DNA of 64,000 nucleotides from Candidatus Melainabacteria bacterium (lineage in GTDB: Bacteria; Cyanobacteriota; Vampirovibrionia; Obscuribacterales; Obscuribacteraceae): the NCBI GenBank assembly GCA_003242885.1, contig QKMZ01000004.1, forward strand, positions 1-64,000. Direction: 5' to 3'. Position numbers and translations under genes: made by a program. A model generated the notes under the pieces. The model did no database searches. It saw only the letters and a list, made by a program, of their open reading frames with translations, and was not told where the DNA came from. Position 1 is the stretch's first letter; each line of letters begins with the position of its first letter. Positions 8,432 to 16,936 of this stretch are shown piece after piece.

Positions 8432-8839
8432 TCAAGGCTGGCTGGCGACGATGGCGCGTTTGACGTAGAGCGCGATGAAGAGCACGGCGACAACCACGAC
8501 CGACACCAGCAGCGACGAGACAAACGTCACGGTGATGACGGACGGGAAAAGTGCCGAACTCGCCAGCAGAAAGCCGGTGAAGAGCACCGTCATGATGCTC
8601 GCCGACAAGGTCTCCGCCTTTTTGCGCTGGAGCAAGGGGTTGATGCCGAGCGCATCGCCGACGATGCGACCGAGCACGCCACTGGCAACAACCGCTACCT
8701 CTGCCAGCACGGTCATGACCGCGACAGCAAGAATGCCGCCGCCGAAACCAACCGCTGCTGTGAGGGTGTTCAAACCCGGCAACACCAGCGCGAAGAGCGC
8801 GGCGAAGAAAGCCAGGTGGAAGAGAATGATTTTAGGCAT
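8432..8839 (-). CDS. Small four-helix membrane protein of unknown function
   Basis: 135 residues, very hydrophobic: helices at about 3-24, 28-56 (AVGFGGGILAVAVMTVLAEV), 79-100 and 103-126, with a short charged loop (LLQRKKAETLSAS) in the middle. An optimal ribosome site, AAGGAGA, lies 7 bases before the ATG. No family recognised. It is the second gene downstream of the metallo-beta-lactamase gene of island A and shares its composition. It might be a small integral membrane partner or a channel-like protein; nothing in the sequence decides this. Confidence 0.6.
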   Translation of the reverse strand: MPKIILFHLAFFAALFALVLPGLNTLTAAVGFGGGILAVAVMTVLAEVAVVASGVLGRIVGDALGINPLLQRKKAETLSASIMTVLFTGFLLASSALFPSVITVTFVSSLLVSVVVVAVLFIALYVKRAIVASQP

Positions 8840-8861
8840 TCTAAATCTCCTTCGACAGCGG

Positions 8862-8910
8862 CCGCCGGATCACAAGCTCTGCCATTGAGGTAGAGCCTGT
8901 TCTCCGGCGG
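8862..8910 (-). terminator. Long hairpin between two island A genes
   Basis: Outer arms CCGCCGGA (8862-8869) and TCCGGCGG (8903-8910) are perfectly complementary. An inner stem, gctctgcc/ggtagagc, has one G-T pair. It lies after the stop of the metallo-beta-lactamase gene (8945) and before the start of the membrane protein (8839). There is no T tract, so it may be a processing or attenuation site rather than a simple terminator. Confidence 0.5.
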
Positions 8911-8944
8911 TTTGCTGCCTGGTGTTAGGTGTTCGATGCCGAGC

Positions 8945-10462
8945 TTACAGCTCGAAGCACTGCCGGCGCTGAGGCACGACAACCGACCAACCGAGCGCCT
9001 TTTCGATGTGGCCCTTGAAGGCCTCGAGCGCACCGCCGTCCCCGTGAACCAGAAAGGTCTTGCGCGGCTTGTTCTCGAAGTGGCGCAGCCAGTCGATGAT
9101 TTCCTCGTAGTCAGCATGTCCGGAATAGTCGGACATGTACTCGATGGTGGCGCGCACAGGGAGGACCCTCCCATGCACACGCACTTGCTTCGGCTTCTTG
9201 TTGACCAGGTCGTAGCCGAGAGCACCAGTGCCCTGGTAGCCGACGAAAATCACCGTGCTGTTCTTCTGCGTCAGACGCTTCTCCAGATGGCGAAGGATCT
9301 TGCCGCCGGCAGCCATGCCGGAAGAACCGACGATGATGATCGGCTCGCTCTGGTTTTCGTACAGAGCGTTGGTCTGTTCCGGCTTGACGCACTCAAGGTA
9401 ACGCGCCGGAGCAAACGGGTCGAGACCTTTCTCGAGCTGCTGGCGAACGTCATCCTGGAAGAGCGCCGGATACTTCCGGTAAACAGCGGCGCCGGCGATG
9501 GCCATGCGGCTGTCCAGGAACGTCGCCAGGTTGGGAATGCGACCCTGCGCTGCCAGCGTTTGCACGTCATGCAGCACGGTCGGAACGCGGTCCACAGCGA
9601 AAGCGGGAATGACGATGACACCACAGCCGGTGGCGCGATCTTTCTGCTTGGCGCGTGCGTAAGCGTTGTTGATGTATTCAGCGAGCGTCGACAGGCGGTC
9701 GCGCTTCTGATGCAGCTTGTTGCCATACGTTGACTCCGTGATCACGTAGTCGGCGTGTTTGACAGGCACAAGCGGCTTGAGCATCGGCGGAGCAGCGCGA
9801 CCGACGTTGCCGGTAAAGCAAACGGTCTTCGCCTCGTCGCCTTTGCCGATGGTCAGCGTCACAACAGCGGCGCCGAGGATGTGGCCGGCTTCGGTGAAGC
9901 GCAGCTGAATGCCATCGGCGATGTTGTAGAGCTGGTTGTAGTTGATGGACTTGAAGAGCGGGAAGCACAGCGGAACATCTTCCGGTGTGTACAACGGCAC
10001 GCTCATCGGAATGCGCCGGCTCTTCTTGCCGCTTGCCTGTGCCTTCTTCTGGCGGCGAGCGATGAAGCGGTTGACGCGGTCAGCCGCATTTTCCTGCAGA
10101 CGACCGGAGTCGAGCAGCAAGAAATCCAGGAGGTCCTTCGTGGCAGGGTGCGTGTACACCGAGCCGCGGAAGCCGTCCTTCACCAGTGCGGGCAACCAAC
10201 CGGAATGGTCGATGTGCGCGTGGCTGATGATGACGAAGTTGATGTCCTTTGCGTCGACGCCCTTGGGAAGGCGCTTCTGGCGATTGATTTCCTCGTGCTC
10301 CTGGTGCAAGCCCACTTCCAGCAGGAAGCGAATGACTTTGCCTTCAGGCGGCGAGTACTCGAAGTAGAACAGCGAGCCGGAGACATCTCCAGCCGACCCC
10401 AAGATGTGCATTTTGATACGCTGGCTGGGGCTAGCCGAACGCTTTTGCCTTTCTCGTTTCAT
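8945..10462 (-). CDS. Metallo-beta-lactamase/beta-CASP nuclease (CPSF73/YSH1-like)
   Basis: 505 residues. The MBL core carries HAHIDHSGW (residues 81-89), the H-x-H-x-D-H zinc motif. The remaining pieces are ESTYGN after the core, a beta-CASP cap, GSSGMAAGGKILRHL in the middle, and a C-terminal SGHADYEEI with the late zinc histidine. This is the plan of RNA-processing nucleases related to CPSF73 and RNase J, which act as endo- or exonucleases on RNA. There is a basic N-terminal extension (MKRERQKRSASPSQRIK). AAGGAG is 8 bases ahead of the ATG. It is the first gene of island A. A second, unrelated MBL nuclease (ligase-associated) lies at 48886, so this is not the DNA repair copy. Confidence 0.8.
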   Translation of the reverse strand: MKRERQKRSASPSQRIKMHILGSAGDVSGSLFYFEYSPPEGKVIRFLLEVGLHQEHEEINRQKRLPKGVDAKDINFVIISHAHIDHSGWLPALVKDGFRGSVYTHPATKDLLDFLLLDSGRLQENAADRVNRFIARRQKKAQASGKKSRRIPMSVPLYTPEDVPLCFPLFKSINYNQLYNIADGIQLRFTEAGHILGAAVVTLTIGKGDEAKTVCFTGNVGRAAPPMLKPLVPVKHADYVITESTYGNKLHQKRDRLSTLAEYINNAYARAKQKDRATGCGVIVIPAFAVDRVPTVLHDVQTLAAQGRIPNLATFLDSRMAIAGAAVYRKYPALFQDDVRQQLEKGLDPFAPARYLECVKPEQTNALYENQSEPIIIVGSSGMAAGGKILRHLEKRLTQKNSTVIFVGYQGTGALGYDLVNKKPKQVRVHGRVLPVRATIEYMSDYSGHADYEEIIDWLRHFENKPRKTFLVHGDGGALEAFKGHIEKALGWSVVVPQRRQCFEL

Positions 10463-11065
10463 TTTAGAAACTCCTTGCAGCCTGCGGTCATACGGTGCGG
10501 TGAAGCGCCGGTTTAAGGCAGGCTCTTTTATTAGAGAAAGGGAAGAAAGCGGGATTTGACGAAGTTCTAGGGTTCAAACTTTCCTGAGCTACGAACGACT
10601 CCCATAGACGTTTCCTAACGTCTTGCTAAAGTCCCTTACGGCGCAAAACAAACGGGCTCCGGCTGCACGCACTATGCGGGCATTTGATTAACCGGAAACT
10701 GTTTGAGAACTACACTGTGTGCTGTTTGCGCCTTGATTGTGAGAAGAGAAGATATAACCCACGGTAGCAAAGAGGGGGCTTGATTCCTAATCTCATGAAC
10801 GCAGTCCAGAGAGAGTTCTCCAGCTTTTACCAAGGGTTTGTAGAACTATTGACATCATTTCATGTTGTCATGAGCTACAATTCACCGGTTTCAGGGCTAA
10901 AACCTAGCGCAGTTGACGATAGTCAGCGCATAAACAGCACACTGCCGCAGAGTGAGCCATCTAGCGCAGGCGATGAATCTGTCGCAGGTTCTTTCATTGC
11001 ACCATAGACAATTGTGAAACCCGCATCATCTGCGGGGCGCTGGCAACATTTACGGAGCGACAGCG
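10463..11065. other. Intergenic gap at the border of GC-rich island A
   Basis: About 600 bases between the start of the MBL nuclease gene and the 3' end of the secreted-protein gene. Base composition falls back from GC-rich to the window average between about 10510 and 10560, marking the island edge. A 75-codon plus-strand frame (10780-11007) has no ribosome site and an undistinguished composition and is not called. The promoter of the minus-strand island A genes must lie at the left of this stretch. Confidence 0.4.
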
Positions 11066-11911
11066 TTATTTGGAGCCGCCCATCATCATCTCAATTGCAT
11101 CGTTGGCTGTTTCATCCTGAATGACAGACCGCGGATCCTTAACGGGATGGAGCCCGGAAGGGATTTTGAAATCGGATGCGGTGAGTTTGGTAGAAACCAT
11201 GCTAAACGTCTTGACCAAGGAATGGACTTCGTTGTCCACATCCCAGAAAGTCACATCAAACGGAATCATCCCGGTCTTCGGAACGCAATACAAACGAGCC
11301 AGCCAATCAATTGCACGCTTATCCATCGGTAACGAAAATACGACAAGGTTGCCGTAAGCAGGCTCCGAGCCGGTTACCTCATGATTTTTCCACATTGCCT
11401 GACGCTGTTTTTTGTACTCCTCGGTTATCTTGAAGTCGCTCCACGTCAGACCGCCCTTCTGGTATGTCCGCGTTTTCACGACCGGAACCTGCGCATGGGC
11501 AATACCACTAAACATGGCTACGGCCTTAGCATACGGATTATCCGAGCGCGCAAAACTCTGCTTGCAAATTTTTCCGGTTCGTAAGCTGTAAGTTACAACT
11601 TCCGCATAGGGAGCGGCGCAAACAACAGTTAGCTTATCTTTGCGGTTAACTGCCTTTATCCCCGTGGGGCAAATGAAGATAGTCACGTCACCCAAAACGC
11701 GCGAACGTTGGTCGAGCTTCCAAGCGTTTTTAATAGCCGCGTCGGAAGCATTAGTCTTTGGGGGAGGGGCGTCTCTCGCAATAGCCGATTGCAAACAACC
11801 AATGAGCGACAATGCGAGGGCGAGCGTGAAGACGGTAAAACATCGGCGCCATAAGGATTGCACGTGATTTTCGCGCCCCGGTCCGTACAGTGACTTTCGT
11901 AAGCCTGTCAT
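11066..11911 (-). CDS. Secreted or lipid-anchored protein of unknown function
   Basis: 281 residues from MTGLRKSLYG; an upstream in-frame start would add 24 residues. After a basic N-region, residues about 22-45 form a hydrophobic signal (FTVFTLALALSLIGCLQSAI). It contains a Cys in a lipobox-like setting (LIGC), followed by ARDAPPP. The mature part has repeated Cys and mixed alpha/beta pattern, with FKIPSGLHPVKDP near the C-terminus, resembling extracytoplasmic DUF domains that end in similar 'FxIPxGxxP' motifs. I cannot name the family. It is read divergently from the MshEN-repeat gene at 12091. Confidence 0.55.
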   Translation of the reverse strand: MTGLRKSLYGPGRENHVQSLWRRCFTVFTLALALSLIGCLQSAIARDAPPPKTNASDAAIKNAWKLDQRSRVLGDVTIFICPTGIKAVNRKDKLTVVCAAPYAEVVTYSLRTGKICKQSFARSDNPYAKAVAMFSGIAHAQVPVVKTRTYQKGGLTWSDFKITEEYKKQRQAMWKNHEVTGSEPAYGNLVVFSLPMDKRAIDWLARLYCVPKTGMIPFDVTFWDVDNEVHSLVKTFSMVSTKLTASDFKIPSGLHPVKDPRSVIQDETANDAIEMMMGGSK

Positions 11912-12090
11912 CTTTTCGATTATAGACAAAAAACAACTGTCACAATTGGAGAAAATCACGCGTGACAAGGGCATGATAAACAAAGCACTTACTGGCCACC
12001 GCGGTACAACAAAACCGCAGGATTCCGAGGCAGCTAATCTTCAACCAGAGATCGAGTTTGCTAGACATTTACTGGGCAAAACGGTGAACA

Positions 12091-13284
12091 ATGCCACACG
12101 GGCATGAAGATATTCGATTAGGCACGTTGCTGACTCAGGCGGGAATCGTCACGGAGACCGACGTCACTAAAGGCAAAGCCGTTTCCGACAATTGCCGGAT
12201 TCCGCTCGGCAAAGCATTGGTGATCCAGGAAAAAATGTCCGACTCGCTGGTCTTGGCGGCGGTGCATGCGCAATGGATGCTCAGAGACGGCTTCATTTCC
12301 AAAGACGACGCGCTAGAGGCATTGAGAACATGTCGCCGGAATCGCTGGAATCTGCCCGACGCACTCATTCTCATGGAAATCGACGCTTATGCCAGCAAGG
12401 GTTTCCGCCTAGGCGAGTTGCTAACGAAAACAAACATCATCGGCGAAGATGAGCTGCGCGGTCTGTTGAGCGCTGCCCACGCATCGGGCTTGCCACTCGG
12501 GCGCGTTTTAACCACCCTCGATTTGATTTCAGAGCAACTGCTCGGCGAATTTCTGAAAACCCAAGAGCGCATCCGTAATGGCGAATTGAGCCTTGAAAAG
12601 GCACTCGAACACCTTAGCTCCATAGCTGACAAAATCGCCGCCAAGGAAAACCAGGGAATGTTACTGGGAGAATTGCTGACCAAATCCGGATTAATCAGCG
12701 AAGGCGAACTGGAAGAGGCGCTCGATGAAGCACGGCAGCGCAAACGCTTGCTCGGAGTTGTTCTTGCAGAAAAAGGTCCCGTGCGCCCGGAACACCTTTC
12801 GCTTTCTCTGCGCATGCAGCGCGATGTTCGCCACGGCACGATGAAGCCGGAAGCGGCAATTGATTTGCTCAAAGCGATTTCAGCAACGCCCTCCCGAACT
12901 GAAGAACTACTCGAAGCGGCAGGGCTGGTGCCGACTGTGCTAGAGAAAAACATGAGCCTCTATCAGTTTTTCAAAGTCGCCGGTTTCTTCCGCTTGGTCC
13001 AGCTCAAAGAGCTTTGCACAAAACTGGCTCAAGAACCGCAATTCGTGAGGAAAATATTGGCGGATTACGACGACTTCAAACATCTATCGAGTGAAAACTT
13101 CAGAGAGGCGATCGAATTTGCAGTAGAGAGTTCAAAACCGCTGGAACTATCACTCATGCGTTATTACCCGGAGCAGCGCGACCTTGTGCAGTTCGCCGTA
13201 TCCTTGAGACAAAGCATCCGCACAGGAGCGCTCGACTTGAGTCAGGCAATTATTCAGTTCGCGATCCGCAGCTCACAAGGCTAA
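12091..13284 (+). CDS. Protein of tandem MshEN (GspE N-terminal)-like repeats
   Basis: 397 residues, soluble. Three units resemble the MshEN domain that precedes the ATPase in type II secretion/type IV pilus E proteins, with an R-L-G-x-L-L...hydrophobic-x-E-x-x-L pattern: IRLGTLLTQAGIVTETDV (residues 8-25), FRLGELLTKTNIIGEDEL (about 109-126) and MLLGELLTKSGLISEGEL (about 190-207). Each is followed about 20 residues later by a second half (LPLGRVL, LLGVVL). MshEN domains are known c-di-GMP binders. No ATPase domain follows; the last 130 residues are helical with no known motif. It may be a c-di-GMP-sensing adaptor, though the repeat set alone does not prove binding. No Shine-Dalgarno sequence is visible. 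Confidence 0.6.
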   Translation: MPHGHEDIRLGTLLTQAGIVTETDVTKGKAVSDNCRIPLGKALVIQEKMSDSLVLAAVHAQWMLRDGFISKDDALEALRTCRRNRWNLPDALILMEIDAYASKGFRLGELLTKTNIIGEDELRGLLSAAHASGLPLGRVLTTLDLISEQLLGEFLKTQERIRNGELSLEKALEHLSSIADKIAAKENQGMLLGELLTKSGLISEGELEEALDEARQRKRLLGVVLAEKGPVRPEHLSLSLRMQRDVRHGTMKPEAAIDLLKAISATPSRTEELLEAAGLVPTVLEKNMSLYQFFKVAGFFRLVQLKELCTKLAQEPQFVRKILADYDDFKHLSSENFREAIEFAVESSKPLELSLMRYYPEQRDLVQFAVSLRQSIRTGALDLSQAIIQFAIRSSQG

Positions 13285-13287
13285 GAA

Positions 13288-13415
13288 GGCCGGAGCGCCG
13301 CCATCTTGGCGGCTTGAAAAAAAATTTTTTCCTTTCGATACCGGCTGGAAGCCGGCGCTCCGGCCATTTCGGAAGCTGGCGCTTGCGTTCTGCTGGCGCT
13401 CCAGCCTTCTCCGTC
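13288..13415. repeat. Mosaic of GC-rich palindromes (REP-like)
   Basis: Outer arms GGCCGGAGCGCCG (13288-13300) and CGGCGCTCCGGCC (13353-13365) are perfect complements. Between them lie two smaller hairpins, CCGCCATCTTGGCGG (13298-13312) and CCGGCTGGAAGCCGG (13341-13355), around a run of A8/T6. A further copy of the CTGGCGCTCCAGCC type follows at about 13375-13411. The A/T run after the first hairpin can serve as a terminator for the gene ending at 13284, and the whole may form a cruciform. A related piece, cgacgctccagcc, occurs at about 48007. Confidence 0.65.
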
Positions 13416-13430
13416 AACAGTTACACGCTG

Positions 13431-14249
13431 CTAATCGTTCAACGAAAGCACAAGCTGCGGTGTAGGTATGTGGTGGTCGGCACGGATTGGAACAATCGCT
13501 GTTCCGACCACGAAGAACTCGATCACGTGCGTACTCCAACCATAATTGCCTTCGTGAATGTCGACACCGACAATTCCTTCAGCATGCAACCCTTCTGCTT
13601 CGGCTTGCATGCGCTCCATAGCCAGTTCACGCGCATCATAAAGGCCCTGAGTGAAGTTGGTCATCTCAACATTTTGCCCGACTGATTTGAACCACTGTCC
13701 AAAAGTTTGGTGGGCGATGTGATAGACGCAGTTACCCATGACCATGCCCACCGGACGATATCCGGCATGAAGTAAAGTCCAAAAATCCTGCCCGGACAAA
13801 TCGCTTGTAAAAGGACGACCATTCAAAGCCTTGTATTTACCGTCGTTATCCACGTGGCGGACAGCTGTTCCAATAGCAACAAATTCTGCGATATCTGAAT
13901 TCCACGACATATGTTTAACGGTCAACCGAACCGCAACAACACCGTCAGCGCCTAATTCATGCGCTTCTTCTTCCATGCGAGTCATTGCCAGTTCGCGCGC
14001 GTGGTACATCGCTTGGGTGAGAACTTCCATCTCCATGTTTTGCGTCCACTTCGCTTGCTGAAAGCCGATGTGATAGATGGAGGTGCCGACGACCATGCCC
14101 AGGGGCTCGAAACCACATTCTTTGACCAACAAAAACTCGTTGACGGTCAGATCGCTGGTAAACAATTTACGGTGCCCGCCCTCTCCCATCATTTGATGGA
14201 GACGCTCTTTTGCATGTTGCGGAAGGTCACCGGATCCAGAGCTAGTCAT
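13431..14249 (-). CDS. Tandem YbjQ/DUF74-like domain protein
   Basis: 272 residues built of two copies of one unit. Each copy has LFTSDLTVNEF or PFTSDLSGQDF, a GFEPLGMVVGTSIYHIG / GYRPVGMVMGNCVYHIA strand pair, and a helix-strand YHARELAMTRMEEEAHELGA / YDARELAMERMQAEAEGLHA. Each then has DGVVAVRL or EGIVGVDI and ends EFVAIGTAV or EFFVVGTAI. This matches the YbjQ fold (putative metal-binding pentamer), in which the helix and the G-A-V-V-G-V-R strand are typical. The function of the family is unknown. It is the last of three genes on the minus strand and a paralogue of its neighbour at 14323. Confidence 0.65.
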   Translation of the reverse strand: MTSSGSGDLPQHAKERLHQMMGEGGHRKLFTSDLTVNEFLLVKECGFEPLGMVVGTSIYHIGFQQAKWTQNMEMEVLTQAMYHARELAMTRMEEEAHELGADGVVAVRLTVKHMSWNSDIAEFVAIGTAVRHVDNDGKYKALNGRPFTSDLSGQDFWTLLHAGYRPVGMVMGNCVYHIAHQTFGQWFKSVGQNVEMTNFTQGLYDARELAMERMQAEAEGLHAEGIVGVDIHEGNYGWSTHVIEFFVVGTAIVPIRADHHIPTPQLVLSLND

Positions 14250-14322
14250 TGTTTTGTCCTTTGATTTAATTCTCTCAACATCATGTCTTTTCGGTCATTC
14301 TTTCTGTTTCTTTCCAAATTCT

Positions 14323-15333
14323 TCATTCGTAATCGTTCATAAAATCCTCGTCGTCAATCGAGCCACGCAACTCATCCGTCCTCGATCCTCCGACAGTTAC
14401 AAAACTCTTGCTGGACAAATTCAGCATCGTAAGGGGCTTTCGCTCTATCACTTTGTGCGGTCGCTTCATCTTTTTGACAGACGAGCCTAAGGCAGTAATC
14501 GTTATCAACAAATCCAGATATCTCGTATCATTGACTTCGTACTCAATGTCTTCAATGTCACAATCAACGGACATGCCCACACAGCCATCTGCGCCGTGAT
14601 CTTCAATATCTTTCTGCATGCCGATCATGGCACGCTCACGAGCCTCATAAAATCCTTGAGTCCACTGCCAAACTTCCTGGTTGCCCTGGTTAAACCACAC
14701 GCTGCGCGATGTCAGATTGCGCGTCGAATAATCGGTTTTGATGTAGTATGCGCAGATACCGAAAACAATGTTGACCGGCCTGTATCCGGCATGAATCAAC
14801 TGCCAGAATTCCTGACCGCTCAACTCACTGGTAAACGGCTCATTATCGAGATCTTCCTTTTCCCAATTGTGAACTTTCACAGCGGTTCCTATCGCTGTAA
14901 ATTCAACTAAATCGGAGCTGTAATCAGCGCGGCTGGATTTGATGCGAACGCTGACGATTCCGTCAGCACCATACAACGCCGCCTCTTTCTTCATGCGATC
15001 TACCGCTTTCTGTCGAGCATCGCGATGCGCATCGGCAATAGCATAAATTTCGCCTGTATAGCGATTCGAAACATTAGTATTCCAAAGTCCGATGCGATAG
15101 AAGCAAGAGCCCATGACCTGTCCAAGCGGCTGAATCCCGCATTCTTCAATAAGAATATGTTCTTTGACAGTCATGTCGGTTGAGAAAAGCTTTGCACCGC
15201 TCGCCATATGATGCTCAATTCGATGGCGGGCGCGTGGCATCACTTCGCCGTTTTGAAGTGCAGTAATTGCAGCTTCAACCCTGCGTTTCCGCTCAACTTC
15301 TTCAGGCGATTCAGCTTTAAATTTAAACCACAT
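14323..15333 (-). CDS. Tandem YbjQ/DUF74-like domain protein, larger paralogue
   Basis: 336 residues with the same two-unit plan as the 13431 gene. LFSTDMTVKEHILIEECGIQ ... AHRDARQKAVDRMKKEAALY ... DGIVSVRI ... EFTAIGTAV is the first unit. PFTSELSGQEFWQLIHAGYR ... FYEARERAMIGMQKDIEDHG ... DGCVGMSV ... ITALGSSV is the second. It has a charged N-terminal helix (ESPEEVERKRRVEAAITALQ) and a C-terminal tail of about 55 residues absent from the paralogue. Gene spacing of 18 bases to the upstream gene (15352) and about 70 to the downstream one suggests one transcript. No catalytic motif is visible. Confidence 0.65.
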   Translation of the reverse strand: MWFKFKAESPEEVERKRRVEAAITALQNGEVMPRARHRIEHHMASGAKLFSTDMTVKEHILIEECGIQPLGQVMGSCFYRIGLWNTNVSNRYTGEIYAIADAHRDARQKAVDRMKKEAALYGADGIVSVRIKSSRADYSSDLVEFTAIGTAVKVHNWEKEDLDNEPFTSELSGQEFWQLIHAGYRPVNIVFGICAYYIKTDYSTRNLTSRSVWFNQGNQEVWQWTQGFYEARERAMIGMQKDIEDHGADGCVGMSVDCDIEDIEYEVNDTRYLDLLITITALGSSVKKMKRPHKVIERKPLTMLNLSSKSFVTVGGSRTDELRGSIDDEDFMNDYE

Positions 15334-15351
15334 ATGGTGTCAGTTCGCCAT

Positions 15352-15750
15352 CTAGCCAAGTACAAACTTGTTGAGTGCCATCCGGGCTGCCGCATTGTTT
15401 TCAGCCATCTTGGCGAGGTTTTCTACAATCTCGTTGAAACACTTATCAAATGGCATCTCTGTCGTTTTCAATGCCACGCCGCGCACAATCTTCAGATGCT
15501 TTGCGGAATAGCGCCCATTGCTCACTTTGACAATCTGGTAATGCGAATCATCGAATTTGATAGTCATTTGTTCGACTGGCTTTTCCTTGGAAAAGATATT
15601 GCCACCGCGCTTGACTTCCACGCTGTCCGGCAAGCAACTACCGAGCATTCGCGCCAGCTGTTCAACCATATCGGCTGCTGCCTTCTGGTCCATTTTTAGC
15701 GATGCAGCCAGCGTTTCGAACGCCAGCGCCTGTTCAAAATCGTCCGTCAC
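15352..15750 (-). CDS. Small soluble protein heading the YbjQ-like operon
   Basis: 132 residues. The N-terminal 40 are helical (FEQALAFETLAASLKMDQKA). The middle is a strand-rich piece (VEQMTIKFDDSHYQIVKVSN) of the kind seen in small beta-barrel or cone-shaped modules. The C-terminus is a long helix (FDKCFNEIVENLAKMAENNA). I assign no family. Two YbjQ-like genes follow on the same strand after 18 and 73 bases, so it is probably a functional partner. Confidence 0.55.
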   Translation of the reverse strand: MTDDFEQALAFETLAASLKMDQKAAADMVEQLARMLGSCLPDSVEVKRGGNIFSKEKPVEQMTIKFDDSHYQIVKVSNGRYSAKHLKIVRGVALKTTEMPFDKCFNEIVENLAKMAENNAAARMALNKFVLG

Positions 15751-16186
15751 GGGCGTTTCCTCCAGAGCTAAGAAGTCTAGATCAAATGACAGCCTCTTAG
15801 GTCGTTATCCGACCGGGTTTAACGTTCAAAATCGCCCGCAATTAATGAATTATGAATTGACACTAACTTTATACGGGCGGGCAAAATCTATGCCTCTTCT
15901 GGACGCCACGGGGAGTCTAATTAGGCACAGGTTGAACAATTTCCACAGGAGGAATCGCAGCCATGAGAATAAAGAAAAGGGAATCAAACAATAGAAAGAA
16001 TTTGACTTTAAAATCAAACGCACATGCGAGATCCGCCCGTGCAACAACCGTGCGCGGAAGAGTCAAAACCATCAAAACGGCATTTGGCAACAAACCGATG
16101 TTCGACCCGATTGCAGGTCCATAGGACTGCAAAACAAAGAGATAACGAGCTTGCACCTTGCAACAGACTCACTGCATCACGTGTTT
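15751..16186. other. Intergenic stretch, promoter region of the YbjQ-like operon
   Basis: About 435 bases between the first gene of the YbjQ-like operon and the 3' end of the response regulator gene, both minus strand. Short minus-strand frames here (15850-16047 and 15917-16156) have hydrophobic but inconsistent sequences and no ribosome site; they are not called. No RNA gene was seen. Confidence 0.35.
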
Positions 16187-16936
16187 CTAAAATAAAGTGC
16201 GCTGGTAATCGAACTCTTCATCGAACCATTCGGTGAGCTCGGACTCTAATTTTTGAACTTCGTCTGGGTCGACCAAACCACGGCGCAACGCTTCAAACAC
16301 AACACGCGTACGTGGGTTGAAAATCTCCATGCCGGCAGTTTCGCGTAGATGTGTATCTTCGCCTTTGACGAGCTTGTCCAATAGCATCGATAGTCGGTTT
16401 TGAACCCCACGCACGCTAATGTGCCGGCGAGCGGCGATGGCCTTGTCGGTTAGCCCGGTTGCAATGTCGACAAGCGTTTCAAACTCAACATCCGTGAGTG
16501 AGCTGTCTTTGCACTTCAGCCGCGCTTGAACCCCACGCACGATCGGGTCAATGTACGGATTGTCCTCATTGCAAACCGCGTTAATCGCTTCTTCCAGCTT
16601 GTCGTCGCCTTCCGACTTCAGCAAATAGCCGTGAATCGCCTCGTCTGGCACAATTTTGCCGAGCTCGCGAACATAAGCCTCTCGGTGATATTGCGACCAG
16701 AAAAGAATCTTGCGCTGCGGAGAACTCTGCCAGATCTTTTGCGCTGCCTTGATGCCACTCATTTGAGGCATCGACACATCCATGATGATGAAGTCAGGCG
16801 AAGTGTTTTGCGCCATCTCTAGACCTTCGGCGCCATTCGTCGCCTCCGCGACCTCCGCTTTCGGGAAAAGCCTCTTCACGGCTTCAATGGCATGCGCTCT
16901 CAGTGCCGGAACATCCTCAACCACCAGTACTTTCAA
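16187..16936 (-). CDS. NarL/LuxR-type response regulator
   Basis: 249 residues. The receiver domain (1-125) has VVEDVP at the acidic pocket, FIIMDVSMPQMSG with phospho-acceptor Asp53, a Ser/Trp at the switch position (FWSQYHRE) and the conserved Lys in YLLKSEGD. The C-terminal half carries a helix-turn-helix, LTDVEFETLVDIATGLTDKA followed by IAARRHISVRGVQNRLSMLL, the GerE/LuxR DNA-binding pattern. An extra acidic C-terminal tail (ELTEWFDEEFDYQ) is unusual. The start is a TTG with GGGAGA 8 bases upstream. It overlaps the 3' end of the kinase gene by 20 bases, so the pair is translationally coupled. Target genes are not evident. Confidence 0.88.
   Translation of the reverse strand: MKVLVVEDVPALRAHAIEAVKRLFPKAEVAEATNGAEGLEMAQNTSPDFIIMDVSMPQMSGIKAAQKIWQSSPQRKILFWSQYHREAYVRELGKIVPDEAIHGYLLKSEGDDKLEEAINAVCNEDNPYIDPIVRGVQARLKCKDSSLTDVEFETLVDIATGLTDKAIAARRHISVRGVQNRLSMLLDKLVKGEDTHLRETAGMEIFNPRTRVVFEALRRGLVDPDEVQKLESELTEWFDEEFDYQRTLF

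Noticed and set aside
8912..9733. Plus-strand frame antisense to the MBL nuclease
   Set aside because: The antisense strand of a well-supported gene in GC-rich DNA; no ribosome site or family.
10780..11007. 75-codon plus-strand frame in the gap after island A
   Set aside because: No ribosome site, no family, plain composition.
15850..16156. Overlapping short hydrophobic minus-strand frames
   Set aside because: Hydrophobic runs arise from a T-rich stretch; no ribosome site or conserved pattern.
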